Both the position numbers and the translations under genes were made by a program. 45,502 nucleotides of DNA, taken from contig LUPK01000005.1 of assembly GCA_001627335.1 (NCBI GenBank), forward strand, positions 1-45,502. The letters run 5' to 3'. Under the pieces are notes generated by a model, which saw only the letters and a list, made by a program, of their open reading frames with translations, had not been told where the DNA came from and did no database searches. The stretch comes from Nocardioides sp. REDSEA-S33_B3. GTDB lineage: Bacteria; Actinomycetota; Actinomycetes; Propionibacteriales; Nocardioidaceae. Below are positions 25,956 through 34,425 of the stretch, piece after piece; the first letter of the stretch is position 1; every line of letters begins with the position of its first letter.

Positions 25956-26782
25956 TGTACCCCTTCCTCAAGGGGCACGGCACCGAGAACGACTTCGTGC
26001 TGCTGCCCGACCACGACGGCACCGTCCACGGCGGGCTCTCGCCCGAGGCGTGGTCGGCGCGGGTGCGCGCGCTGTGCGACCGGCGAGCCGGCATCGGGGG
26101 CGACGGGGTGCTGCGGGTGGTGCGCGGCGAGGACGGCCACTGGTTCATGGACTACTGGAACGCCGACGGGTCGGTCTCGGAGATGTGCGGCAACGGCATC
26201 CGGGTCTTCGCGCGGCACCTGGTCGCCGAGGGCCTCGTGCCCGGCGACGAGCCGATCCCGGTGCAGACGCGCGACGGCGTGAAGACGATCGTCGTGGACG
26301 GCGAGGACATCACCGTCGACATGGGCGAGCCGCAGGTGCTCGGCCAGACGTCGGTGTCGATCGGCCGCGCCACCTGGGCGGCCACCCATGTCGACATGGG
26401 CAACCCGCACGCGGTGGCGTTCGTGGAGTCGCTCGACCCTGCCGGGCCCGTGGGGACGCTGCTGACCGCACCGGAGCACGACCCCGCGGTCTACCCGCAC
26501 GGGGTCAACGTCGAGCTGGTCGTGGCGGTGGCCCCCGGTCACGTCGCCATGCGCGTCCACGAGCGCGGCTCCGGCGAGACCCGCTCCTGCGGCACCGGTG
26601 CCTGCGCGGTCGCGGTCGCCGCCGCGTTGCGCGACGGAGCGGGTCGCGAGGGGACCGGGCCCGGGTCGGCGTACACCGTCGACCTGCCCGGCGGCACCCT
26701 TCGCATCGAGTGGACCGAGGCCGGGCGCATCCTGATGACCGGGCCGGGCGTGATCGTGGCGCGTGGGGAGACCGATCTGTAG
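25955..26782 (+). CDS. dapF: Diaminopimelate epimerase
   Basis: DapF interconverts LL- and meso-diaminopimelate, the precursor of lysine and of peptidoglycan cross-links; actinobacteria of this group use LL- or meso-DAP in their walls. The two catalytic cysteines are in EMCGNGIRVFA (Cys78) and RSCGTGACAVAVAAAL (Cys212), with GTENDFV at the start and MGNPHAV in between. ATG 25955 gives 275 residues, standard length. The repeat element at 26786 begins three bases after the stop and probably contributes to termination. Confidence 0.96.
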   Translation: MYPFLKGHGTENDFVLLPDHDGTVHGGLSPEAWSARVRALCDRRAGIGGDGVLRVVRGEDGHWFMDYWNADGSVSEMCGNGIRVFARHLVAEGLVPGDEPIPVQTRDGVKTIVVDGEDITVDMGEPQVLGQTSVSIGRATWAATHVDMGNPHAVAFVESLDPAGPVGTLLTAPEHDPAVYPHGVNVELVVAVAPGHVAMRVHERGSGETRSCGTGACAVAVAAALRDGAGREGTGPGSAYTVDLPGGTLRIEWTEAGRILMTGPGVIVARGETDL

Positions 26783-26785
26783 GGG

Positions 26786-26875
26786 AAGGTCTGACTGACG
26801 TCAGTCCGACCTTGCATGGTGCGGTCGAACCTTCGACCGCGATCGCGAAGGTCTGACCGTCATCAGTCGAACCTT
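26786..26875. repeat. Intergenic 90-bp palindromic element, copy A
   Basis: It begins with a near-perfect palindrome (AAGGTCTGACTGACGTCAGT, then CCGACCTT), then a conserved TCGAACCTTCGACCGCGAT core, then a second hairpin ending GTCGAACCTT. Copy B is at 38726-38816. It lies immediately after dapF. Confidence 0.85.
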
Positions 26876-26956
26876 CCACCCCCCGACCCCCAGGGACCGT
26901 GACAGTGGAACTGTCTCGATCGCCAACCCGCGGGTGACGCAGGTCTCGGCACCCGC

Positions 26957-26962
26957 TAGGTT
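26957..26962 (+). promoter_or_regulatory. -10 box TAGGTT, leaderless
   Basis: Ends 7 bases before ATG 26970. Confidence 0.5.
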
Positions 26963-26969
26963 CCGAGCC

Positions 26970-27746
26970 ATGGACATCACCGGATCCACCGCCATCGTCA
27001 CCGGCGGCGCCTCGGGCATCGGCGCGGCCGCGGCCCGCCAGCTGGCCGCCAAGGGTGCCACCGTCGTCATCGCCGACCTCCAGGCCGACAAGGGCGAGGC
27101 CCTGGCCGAGGAGATCAAGGGCGTCTTCGCGCAGGTCGACGTGACCAACACCGACCAGATCAAGGCCGCGGTCGACGCCGCCACCGCGATCGCCCCGCTG
27201 CGCGCGGTCGTGAACTCCGCCGGCATCGGCTGGGCCCAGCGCACCATCGGCCGCGACGGCGAGTTCGACTCCGCCCACGACCTCGAGGCCTACCGCAAGG
27301 TGATCGCGATCAACCTGATCGGCACCTTCGACGTGACCCGCCTCGCCGCGACCGCCATGAGCCGCAACGAGCCCGACGCCGACGGCTGCCGTGGCGCCAT
27401 CGCCAACCTGACGAGCGTGGCCGCGTTCGACGGCCAGATCGGCCAGGCGGCGTACTCCTCCTCCAAGGGCGGCGTCGTCGGCATGACCCTGCCGGTCGCG
27501 CGCGACCTGTCCTCGGCCGGCATCCGCCTCAACACCATCGCCCCGGGCCTGATCGACACCCCGATCTACGGCGAGGGCGAGCAGGCGGAGGCGTTCAAGG
27601 CCAAGCTCGGCGAGAGCGTGCTGTTCCCCAAGCGCCTCGGCGAGCCCGAGGAGCTCGCGAGCATGGTCGTGGAGACCATCATCAACTCCTACATGAACGC
27701 CGAGGTCATCCGCGTCGACGGCGGCATCCGGATGCCTCCCAAGTGA
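26970..27746 (+). CDS. SDR family NAD(P)-dependent oxidoreductase (3-hydroxyacyl-CoA dehydrogenase-like)
   Basis: A 258-residue short-chain dehydrogenase. The cofactor loop is VTGGASGIG, an acidic IADLQ after beta-2 favours NAD, and VNSAGIG and TSVAAFDGQIGQAAYSSSKGG carry the Ser-Tyr-Lys triad (YSSSK). The C-terminus includes LNTIAPGLIDTPIYGE. The overall layout resembles 3-hydroxyacyl-CoA/2-methyl-3-hydroxybutyryl-CoA dehydrogenases (HSD17B10 type), which act in fatty-acid or isoleucine breakdown; the exact substrate is inferred. It stands alone between a repeat element and a strong terminator. Confidence 0.9.
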   Translation: MDITGSTAIVTGGASGIGAAAARQLAAKGATVVIADLQADKGEALAEEIKGVFAQVDVTNTDQIKAAVDAATAIAPLRAVVNSAGIGWAQRTIGRDGEFDSAHDLEAYRKVIAINLIGTFDVTRLAATAMSRNEPDADGCRGAIANLTSVAAFDGQIGQAAYSSSKGGVVGMTLPVARDLSSAGIRLNTIAPGLIDTPIYGEGEQAEAFKAKLGESVLFPKRLGEPEELASMVVETIINSYMNAEVIRVDGGIRMPPK

Positions 27747-27762
27747 GCTCCTGAGCACCCGA

Positions 27763-27808
27763 GTCGTGCCCCTGAGCGCGCGCCATGGCGCCCGCTCAGG
27801 GGCACGAC
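27763..27808. terminator. 46-bp near-perfect palindrome between convergent genes
   Basis: Arms GTCGTGCCCCTGAGCG (27763-27778) and CGCTCAGGGGCACGAC (27793-27808) are exact reverse complements. The 14-base centre is itself nearly palindromic around CCATGG. It lies between the convergent SDR and kinase genes, as expected for a bidirectional terminator. Confidence 0.75.
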
Positions 27809-27824
27809 CCATGTGCGGGGCCCG

Positions 27825-28406
27825 TCACAGGTCGATGACCAGGTCCGTCCGCTCGGCGGCCGCCTCGACCAGCGCCGCGTTCGGGTCGTCCACGGCCCGC
27901 ACCCAGGCCTCGGCCTCGTCCGGGCTCTTGCCGAACGCCACGTGCCGGTCCACCAGGCGCGATCGGCGCAGCGCCGGATCGACGCGCAGGTGCCACACCG
28001 CGTCCAGCTGGGCCCGCACCGCCTGCCACCGCGGCTCGTCGAGCAGCAGGTAGTTGCCCTCGGTCACGACGACCGGCGCCGATCCCGGCACCGGCAGCGC
28101 GCCGGCGATCGGCTGCTCCAGGTCGCGCTCGAAGCTCGGAGCCATCACCAGCGGCTCGCGGCCGCGCACGCGGGCCAGCAGGGCGGCGTACCCCTCGGCG
28201 TCGAAGGTCTCCGGCGCCCCCTTGCGATCCAGCAGCCCGCGCCGCGCGAGCTCGACGTCGGCGATGTGGAAGCCGTCCATCGGCACCACGACCGCGCCCC
28301 ACGCCGACGCCAGCCGCGCCGCGAGCGTCGACTTCCCGACGCCCGGAGCGCCGGTCAGCCCGAGCAGCCGCCCGTCGAAGCCGGCACGCAGCGCGTCGAG
28401 ATCCAT
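27825..28406 (-). CDS. Nucleoside/nucleotide kinase family protein (P-loop, PRK/uridine kinase type)
   Basis: A 193-residue P-loop kinase: Walker A GAPGVGKST, VVPMDGFHIADVELARRG, KGAPETFDAEGY and VVTEGNYLLLDEPRW, the pattern of the uridine kinase/phosphoribulokinase superfamily and of YggC/FrcK-like sugar or nucleoside kinases. PMDGFH and KGAPETFD form the acceptor site. Substrate undetermined. It is divergent from hflX, with 74 bases between, and convergent with the SDR gene across the palindrome at 27763. Confidence 0.87.
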   Translation of the reverse strand: MDLDALRAGFDGRLLGLTGAPGVGKSTLAARLASAWGAVVVPMDGFHIADVELARRGLLDRKGAPETFDAEGYAALLARVRGREPLVMAPSFERDLEQPIAGALPVPGSAPVVVTEGNYLLLDEPRWQAVRAQLDAVWHLRVDPALRRSRLVDRHVAFGKSPDEAEAWVRAVDDPNAALVEAAAERTDLVIDL

Positions 28407-28480
28407 CTGCTCAGGCTGCCAGAGCAGGCGGGACTAAACCCGTTCGCCGCGGCGTTGGAACAGACCTACTCTGGAGGTAT

Positions 28481-30019
28481 ATGAGCAACGCACGTGACAC
28501 CGCCCCGGACCTCTCCGACGGCTTCTCGCTCGCCGACGAGCTGGAGGAGACCGACGCCTGGGAGGACGATCCCGCCGACGAGGACGCTGCCGGGGCCGAC
28601 GGGTTCGAGTCGGGGTACGCCGACGAGCCCGACCCCGAGGAGCCGACGGTCGGCGCGATGGAGCTCGCCGAGCGCCACCAGCTGCGCCGCGTCGCCGGAC
28701 TGCGCACCGAGCTCGAGGACATCACCGAGGTCGAGTACCGCCAGCTCCGGCTCGAGCGGGTCGTCCTCGTGGGCGTCTGGACCGAGGGCACCACGCAGGA
28801 CGCCGAGAACTCGATGGCCGAGCTCGCGCTGCTCGCCGAGACCGCCGGCTCGGAGGTGCTCGAGGCGATCTACCAGCGCCGGCAGAGCCCCGACCCGGCG
28901 ACGTACGTCGGCCGCGGCAAGGTCGAGGCGATCGGCGAGATCGTCCGGGCGACCGGCGCCGACACCGTCATCTGCGACGGCGAGCTCGCGCCCAGCCAGC
29001 TGAGGAACCTCGAGGACCGGCTCAAGGTCAAGGTCGTCGACCGGACCGCGCTGATCCTCGACATCTTCGCCCAGCACGCGAAGTCCAAGGAGGGCCAGGC
29101 CCAGGTCGAGCTGGCGCAGCTGCAGTACATGAAGCAGCGCCTGCGCGGCTGGGGTGGCAACCTCTCCCGCCAGGCCGGTGGCCGTGCCGCCGGCGGTGAC
29201 GGCATCGGTGGTCGTGGCCCCGGTGAGACCAAGATCGAGACCGACCGCCGCCGCATCAACGACCGCATCGCCAAGCTCCGGCGCGAGCTCAAGGGCATGA
29301 AGGTCACCCGCGACGCCAAGCGCAGCCAGCGGCAGGCCAACCAGGTCCCGAGCGTGGCCATCGCCGGCTACACCAACGCCGGCAAGTCCAGCCTGCTCAA
29401 CCGGCTGACCACCGCCGGGGTGCTCGTCGAGGACGCGCTGTTCGCGACCCTCGACCCGACCACCCGGCGCACCACCACCGCCGACGGCCGCGTCTACACG
29501 ATGAGCGACACCGTCGGCTTCGTGCGGCACCTGCCCCACCAGCTGGTCGAGGCGTTCCGCTCGACGCTGGAGGAGGTCGCCGACGCCGACCTGCTGCTGC
29601 ACGTGGTCGACGGCTCGCACCCCGACCCCGAGGGCCAGATCGCGGCGGTCCGCGAGGTGCTCGCCGACATCGACGCCACCGACGTGCGCGAGCTGATCGT
29701 CATCAACAAGGCCGACGCCGCCGACCCGATGGTCATCGCGCGCCTCCAGGCCCGCGAGCCGCACACCGTCGTGGTGTCGGCGAAGACCGGTCAGGGCATC
29801 GCCGAGGCGCTGGCCCGGGTCGAGGCCGAGCTGCCGCGCCCGGCGATCGAGTTCGAGGTGCTGCTGCCCTACAGCCGCGGCGACCTCGTCGACAAGATCC
29901 ACCGCGCCGGCGAGATCGAGTCGATCGAGCACACCGCGGACGGCTCGCTGGTCCGTGGTCGCGCGGGCGAGTCGCTGGCCGGGGAGCTGGCGCAGTACGC
30001 CGTCGCGCCCCAGTCCTGA
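28481..30019 (+). CDS. hflX: GTPase HflX
   Basis: HflX is a ribosome-splitting and ribosome-rescue GTPase induced by stress. After an acidic N-terminal extension (~60 residues, common in actinobacteria) come the HflX domain (ETAGSEVLEAIYQRRQSPDP, YVGRGKVEAIGEI), a helical linker with GGRGPGETKIETDRRRINDR, and the G domain: GYTNAGKSSLLNRL, DTVGFVRHLP, VINKADAAD and VSAKTGQG. ATG 28481 has GGAGG 3 bases upstream. At 512 residues it is typical for the phylum. miaA, dapF and hflX lie together, an old actinobacterial association. Confidence 0.96.
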   Translation: MSNARDTAPDLSDGFSLADELEETDAWEDDPADEDAAGADGFESGYADEPDPEEPTVGAMELAERHQLRRVAGLRTELEDITEVEYRQLRLERVVLVGVWTEGTTQDAENSMAELALLAETAGSEVLEAIYQRRQSPDPATYVGRGKVEAIGEIVRATGADTVICDGELAPSQLRNLEDRLKVKVVDRTALILDIFAQHAKSKEGQAQVELAQLQYMKQRLRGWGGNLSRQAGGRAAGGDGIGGRGPGETKIETDRRRINDRIAKLRRELKGMKVTRDAKRSQRQANQVPSVAIAGYTNAGKSSLLNRLTTAGVLVEDALFATLDPTTRRTTTADGRVYTMSDTVGFVRHLPHQLVEAFRSTLEEVADADLLLHVVDGSHPDPEGQIAAVREVLADIDATDVRELIVINKADAADPMVIARLQAREPHTVVVSAKTGQGIAEALARVEAELPRPAIEFEVLLPYSRGDLVDKIHRAGEIESIEHTADGSLVRGRAGESLAGELAQYAVAPQS

Positions 30020-30129
30020 GCGCCAGTCCTGAGCACCAGTCCCGGCCATCAGCCACGATCCGGTCACGGTTCGGCGCTGATCGCCGTCTTCGGCTGCGCC
30101 GGGGCGGCCCCGGGCCGCACCATGGGGCC

Positions 30130-30855
30130 ATGGCCTTCCGGGGGGCGCGGCGTGAGCCGGCGGAGCAGAGCGGGCGACCGCACCGTCGTCTTTCGGTCGT
30201 GGCGCTCGCCGCGGTGCTCGTGGCCCTGTCGGTGGTCGTCGTGACCGGCCGCGCGACCGGCTCCGGGCCGACCCGGTGCGAGACGTTCGCCGCCGACTCG
30301 GCGGCCCGCGCGGGCGCGGTGTCCGGGGCGGGGGAGGACCTGCTGGTCATCGGCGACTCCTGGACCGCCGGTCTCGGTCTCGACGAGCCGACCCGGTCCT
30401 GGACCGTCCGGCTGCCCGGGCGCGTGCACACCGCCGGCTTCTCCGGCTCCGGGTTCAGCGCCGGCGCCTCGGGCTGCGGCCCGCAGGTGTCGTTCGCGGC
30501 GCGGGCGAGGGCGGCGCTGCGTCCGCTGCCCGCGGGTACGCCGGTGGTCGTGGCGGGCGGCCTCAACGACTGGGACATGTCCGCGGCGGAGATCACCGCA
30601 GGGTTCGAGCGGCTCCTCGGCCAGCTCGACGGCCACCCGCTGACCGTCGTCGGGCCCGCGGCCGCGCCGGCGCGGTCGGCGTACGTCCCGCGGGTCGAGG
30701 GCGTGCTCGAGCGGCTCTGCGCGGAGCACGGTGTGCGGTTCGTGGCGGTGAGCGACCTGTCGCTGGACTACCTCCCGGACCTGCTGCACCTCACCCCGGC
30801 CGGTCACGCCGCGTTCGGTGACGCGGTGGCCGTGAGGTTGTCCACAGACGCCTGA
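30130..30855 (+). CDS. SGNH/GDSL hydrolase family protein, membrane-anchored or secreted
   Basis: A 241-residue protein with an N-terminal hydrophobic segment (residues ~20-40, LSVVALAAVLVALSVVVVTG) that anchors or exports it. The SGNH blocks are VIGDSWTAGLGL (nucleophile Ser), GFSGSGFSAG (Gly), GGLNDWDM (Asn) and LHLTPAGHAAFGD (Asp/His). These enzymes are esterases or lipases acting on cell-surface or extracellular substrates. Start ATG 30130. No ribosome binding site of note. It is followed by the DinG-like helicase, with which it probably does not share a function. Confidence 0.87.
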   Translation: MAFRGARREPAEQSGRPHRRLSVVALAAVLVALSVVVVTGRATGSGPTRCETFAADSAARAGAVSGAGEDLLVIGDSWTAGLGLDEPTRSWTVRLPGRVHTAGFSGSGFSAGASGCGPQVSFAARARAALRPLPAGTPVVVAGGLNDWDMSAAEITAGFERLLGQLDGHPLTVVGPAAAPARSAYVPRVEGVLERLCAEHGVRFVAVSDLSLDYLPDLLHLTPAGHAAFGDAVAVRLSTDA

Positions 30856-30886
30856 CGGCGAGGCGGGGAACGTCCCCGGCCGCGAC

Positions 30887-30892
30887 TAGGGT
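30887..30892 (+). promoter_or_regulatory. -10 box TAGGGT, leaderless
   Basis: Ends 7 bases before GTG 30900, which decides the start of the helicase over the upstream GTG 30891. Confidence 0.5.
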
Positions 30893-30899
30893 GCTCGGC

Positions 30900-32894
30900 G
30901 TGAGTGAGCCGAGGACCAGCGTCAGCGCCGTGCTGGAGACGGCCGTGACCGCCCTCGGCGGTGCCACCCGTGAGGGCCAGGTGCAGATGGCCGAGGAGGT
31001 CGGTCGGGCGCTGGCCGACGACCAGCACCTGCTCGTCCAGGCCGGCACCGGCACCGGCAAGTCGTTGGCCTACCTCGTGCCCTCCCTGCTGCACGACAAG
31101 CGGGTGGTCGTGGCGACCGCGACGCTCGCGCTGCAGCACCAGCTCGTCGAGCGTGACGTGCCGCGGCTGATGGAGGCGATGAAGGGCCAGGACGGTGTCG
31201 ACACCTCCTACGCCGTGCTCAAGGGTCGCTCCAACTACGCCTGCCTCCACCGCGTGCGCGAGGGCGTGCCCGACGACCAGGGGGCGCTCGTCCAGCTGCC
31301 CGAGGGGTCGATGGGGCAGAAGGTCCTCGAGCTGCGCGCGTGGGCCGAGGAGGACGCCGAGAACGGCGGGTCCGGCGAGCGCGACAACGCCCCTCGCCAC
31401 ACCGAGCGGGAGTGGCGCCAGGTCTCCGTCGGCCATCGTGACTGCCTGGGCGCGCAGCGCTGCCCGTTCGGCCAGGAGTGCTTCGCCGAGCTCGCGCGGG
31501 AGAAGGCGCACCGCTCGCACCTGATCATCACCAACCACTCGCTGCTGGCCATCGACGCCATCGAGGGCGTCCCGATGATCCCGGAGTACGACGCCGTCGT
31601 GATCGACGAGGCGCACGAGCTCGTCGCCCGGGTGACCCAGGCGGCCACCGACGAGCTCACGGCCCCCGACGTGGAGCGGGCGGCGCGACGCGCGCGCAAG
31701 CACGTCTCCGCGGAGGGCGCGAGCAACCCCGCCGACGACCTCGCTGACGCGGGTGAGGCGCTGCGCGACGCGATCACGACCGCCTCGCCGGGGCGGTTCG
31801 AGGTGCTGCCCGAGCAGCTCGGCGACGCCCTGCAGCTGGTGCGCGACGCGGCCCGTGCGTGCGTCTCGGCGTTCCCGAAGGAGAAGCCGGGGGAGGGCGA
31901 CGGAGACCCCGGGCGCCAGCAGGCCAAGGGCTCGGTGCAGGACGTCTTCGCCGTCGCCGAGCGGATGGCCGCCGACCTGGAGTCCGACGTGCTGTGGCTC
32001 TCCGAGGGCGGGGAGCGCTCCGCGCCGCGGCTGTGCGTGGCGCCGCTGCAGGTGTGGGGCCAGATGCGCGACAAGCTGCTCACCGACAAGACCGTCGTGA
32101 TGACCTCGGCGACGCTGATGCTCGGCGGTGACTTCTCCTCGGTCGCCACCTCCGTGGGGCTCAAGCCCTCGGAGCGGGTCGTCGACGGAGGGTCGGTCCC
32201 TGAGGGCGACGGGGTCCTGCCGTGGCGCGGGGTCGACGTGGGCTCGCCCTTCGACTATGGCCGCCAGGGCATCCTCTACGTCGCCCGGCACCTCCCGCCG
32301 CCGGGCCGCGACGGCCTCGTGAAGGCCCAGCTCGACGAGATCGCCGAGCTCGTCGACGCCGCCGACGGCCGCACGCTGGGGCTGTTCTCCTCGCGCCGGG
32401 CCGCGGAAGCGGCGGCCGAGGCGGTCCGCGAACGGCTGCCGCACCTGACGACCCTGGCCCAGGGCGACGCCCAGCTGCCCGAGCTGGCGAAGCAGTTCGT
32501 CGAGGACCACCACACCGTCCTGTTCGGCACCCTCTCGCTGTGGCAGGGCCTCGACGTCCCCGGCGACACCTGCCAGCTGGTGCTCATCGACCGCATCCCC
32601 TTCCCGCGCCCCGACGACCCACTGATGAGTGCGCGGCAGAAGGCCGCCGACAAGGCCGGCGGCAACGGCTTCATGCAGGTCGCGGCCGCCCACGCCGCGC
32701 TGCTGATGGCCCAGGGCGCCGGCCGCCTGATCCGCACCACCACCGACCGCGGCGTCGTCGCCGTGCTCGACCCGCGGCTCGCGACGGCCCGCTACGGCTC
32801 CTTCCTCAAGGCGAGCCTGCCGCCCATGTGGACGACCACCGACCCCGCCGTCGTACGCCAGGCCCTCACGCGGCTCGCCGCCTCCGCCGGCTGA
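30900..32894 (+). CDS. ATP-dependent DNA helicase, DinG/XPD family
   Basis: A 664-residue superfamily 2 helicase. Motif I is QAGTGTGKSLAYL, motif II is VVIDEAHEL (DEAH) and the late motifs are QGLDVPGDTC and QGAGRLIRTTTDRGVV. Between I and II, four cysteines (YACL, DCLG, RCPF, ECFA) fit an iron-sulfur cluster of the XPD/DinG type. These enzymes unwind 5'-overhang DNA, R-loops or G-quadruplexes. No LexA box lies upstream, so SOS control is not indicated. It is convergent with the phosphodiesterase gene, and the gap to it contains several hairpin repeats. Confidence 0.92.
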   Translation: MSEPRTSVSAVLETAVTALGGATREGQVQMAEEVGRALADDQHLLVQAGTGTGKSLAYLVPSLLHDKRVVVATATLALQHQLVERDVPRLMEAMKGQDGVDTSYAVLKGRSNYACLHRVREGVPDDQGALVQLPEGSMGQKVLELRAWAEEDAENGGSGERDNAPRHTEREWRQVSVGHRDCLGAQRCPFGQECFAELAREKAHRSHLIITNHSLLAIDAIEGVPMIPEYDAVVIDEAHELVARVTQAATDELTAPDVERAARRARKHVSAEGASNPADDLADAGEALRDAITTASPGRFEVLPEQLGDALQLVRDAARACVSAFPKEKPGEGDGDPGRQQAKGSVQDVFAVAERMAADLESDVLWLSEGGERSAPRLCVAPLQVWGQMRDKLLTDKTVVMTSATLMLGGDFSSVATSVGLKPSERVVDGGSVPEGDGVLPWRGVDVGSPFDYGRQGILYVARHLPPPGRDGLVKAQLDEIAELVDAADGRTLGLFSSRRAAEAAAEAVRERLPHLTTLAQGDAQLPELAKQFVEDHHTVLFGTLSLWQGLDVPGDTCQLVLIDRIPFPRPDDPLMSARQKAADKAGGNGFMQVAAAHAALLMAQGAGRLIRTTTDRGVVAVLDPRLATARYGSFLKASLPPMWTTTDPAVVRQALTRLAASAG

Positions 32895-32918
32895 GCCGCG
32901 GGGTGCCAGCGGGCCCGG

Positions 32919-32972
32919 GATCACGACGTTCTGCAGGAGAAACGGCTATCTGGCCTGCAGAACGTCATGATC
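32919..32972. terminator. 19-bp-arm hairpin, bidirectional terminator or repeat
   Basis: Arms GATCACGACGTTCTGCAGG and CCTGCAGAACGTCATGATC pair with one mismatch across a 16-base loop, between two convergent genes. The sequence differs in style from the neighbouring repeats and may belong to a dispersed family. Confidence 0.6.
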
Positions 32973-32977
32973 GAGCG

Positions 32978-33103
32978 GCGGTGCGTGGTCAACCGTCCGC
33001 GCCCGTCGGTCCGTTGATGCCTCACCGCTCCCGGTGCGGCCGTGGTGGGGCGGTGCGTGGGCAACCGACCCCCGAGACCGGTCGGTTGGTGGCTCACCGC
33101 TCC
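32978..33103. repeat. Two direct 54-bp repeats, each partly self-complementary
   Basis: Copies at 32978-33031 and 33050-33103 align without gaps at 42 of 54 positions. Both begin GCGGTGCGTGG and end CTCACCGCTCC; CAACCG...CGGTTG-like internal arms make each a hairpin. Divergence is concentrated in the loop, as expected if the stem is selected. Confidence 0.7.
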
Positions 33104-33114
33104 TGTGGTCGACC

Positions 33115-34425
33115 TCAGATCCGGGGCTTGCCGTCGTACCTCTTCTTCGGCGTGCGCATCCCGAAGAACTTCGCCACGGTGGGCGCCACGTCGACGGTGC
33201 GGGCGTGGGCGGAGGAGACCTTGCCGGCCTTGACCGCGGGGTGCCCGCCGCCGATGAAGAACGGGATCGACCGGGTCGCGGGGTGGCCGTGGTTGCCGGG
33301 GATCGGGTTGTTCGTGACCGGGTTGGGGTCGGAGAAGCGCCAGCCGGCCTGGCAGAACACCACGACGTCGCCGGACTCCGGGCCCAGCCGCAGCCACGGC
33401 GTACGCCGGTCCCAGGCCTTCAGCACGCCCGATGTCGCCTCGGCGATCTGCTGGATGCGCTTGACCGCCTTGTCGAGCTTGCCCTTTGGGCCGGTCCAGT
33501 AGACGAGGTCGGCGCCGCCGTTGTCGGCGATGACGACGTTGCCTGCCAGCAGCGGGTCCTCGTCCATCGCGCCCTGCAGCGTGATCACGTTGGTGGGGAT
33601 CGACCAGTCCATCGAGTGGTCGGCGAGGACGATGACCATCGAGTGCTCCCACGCACCGCTGGACTTCAGCCCGTCGATGAACTGCCCGACGAGCAGGTCG
33701 GTGTCGAGCAGCGCCGCCTGCCGCAGCAGCCGCAGGTTGGTGCCGGTGAAGTCGGTGTGGCCGACCCGGTCGATGTCGCCGAGGTTGACGAAGACCAGGT
33801 GCGGGTCGAGCTCCTCGACCATCGAGGTGAGCGCGTTGTAGGTCAGCAGGTCCGGTGCGTGACCGGAGACAGGGATGTAGAGCTCGGGCTCCCAGCGGTG
33901 GGTGGCCCGCTCGCCGAAGACGCCGACGAGGTACTCCTTGCTCAGCACCGTGCCGGTGGTGAAGCCACGCCTGTTGAGCCGCTCGATGATCGTCTTGACC
34001 CGGATGTCGCTGGGCTGGTCCATGTCGCGGATCTCGCCGAGCTCGCGGTCGTAGAAGGAGTTGGCCGGCACGCCCGAGCGGTCGGGCCGCACGCCGGTCA
34101 TCATCATCACGTGGTTGGGGATCGTCTCCATGACCGGCATGGAGGTCGCCCGCGGCCACCACATCCCGCCCTCGCGCAGCGCGTGCAGGTTGGGCGTGAG
34201 GGTCGGCTCGATCTCGTCGGGGCGGCAGCCGTCGGTGACCAGCACGTAGCAGCGCTTCTTGGTCCTCGGGCTCGCGGCGTCGGCCGGGGCAGCCGCGCCG
34301 AGAGCGCTGGAGAACGCCAGGCCGGACGCGGCGGCGGTGAGGACGGTCCGACGGCTGGCGCGGATCTCCTCGAGCCGCCGGGCGGCGCGCTCGGGGGAGC
34401 CGGTGAGGGGGGCGTCCTGGCACAT
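33115..34425 (-). CDS. Alkaline phosphatase/nucleotide pyrophosphatase family protein, Tat-exported
   Basis: A 436-residue member of the type I phosphodiesterase family. The N-terminus SRRTVLTAAASGLAFSSALG is a twin-arginine signal. The alkaline-phosphatase-fold motifs are LVTDGCRPDEI (first metal Asp), MPVMETIPNHVMMMTGVRP (nucleophile region), LGDIDRVGHTDF, VIVLADHSMDW (second metal Asp-His) and FFIGGGHPAV. It probably hydrolyses phosphate mono- or diesters outside the membrane. ATG 34425 overlaps the phoD stop by one base (TGATG). It pairs with PhoD, suggesting joint extracellular phosphorus scavenging. Confidence 0.88.
   Translation of the reverse strand: MCQDAPLTGSPERAARRLEEIRASRRTVLTAAASGLAFSSALGAAAPADAASPRTKKRCYVLVTDGCRPDEIEPTLTPNLHALREGGMWWPRATSMPVMETIPNHVMMMTGVRPDRSGVPANSFYDRELGEIRDMDQPSDIRVKTIIERLNRRGFTTGTVLSKEYLVGVFGERATHRWEPELYIPVSGHAPDLLTYNALTSMVEELDPHLVFVNLGDIDRVGHTDFTGTNLRLLRQAALLDTDLLVGQFIDGLKSSGAWEHSMVIVLADHSMDWSIPTNVITLQGAMDEDPLLAGNVVIADNGGADLVYWTGPKGKLDKAVKRIQQIAEATSGVLKAWDRRTPWLRLGPESGDVVVFCQAGWRFSDPNPVTNNPIPGNHGHPATRSIPFFIGGGHPAVKAGKVSSAHARTVDVAPTVAKFFGMRTPKKRYDGKPRI

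Noticed and set aside
30804..32924. Long minus-strand open frame opposite the DinG-like helicase
   Set aside because: It is the complement of a real gene; long antisense frames are expected in very GC-rich DNA and it shows no domain motifs.
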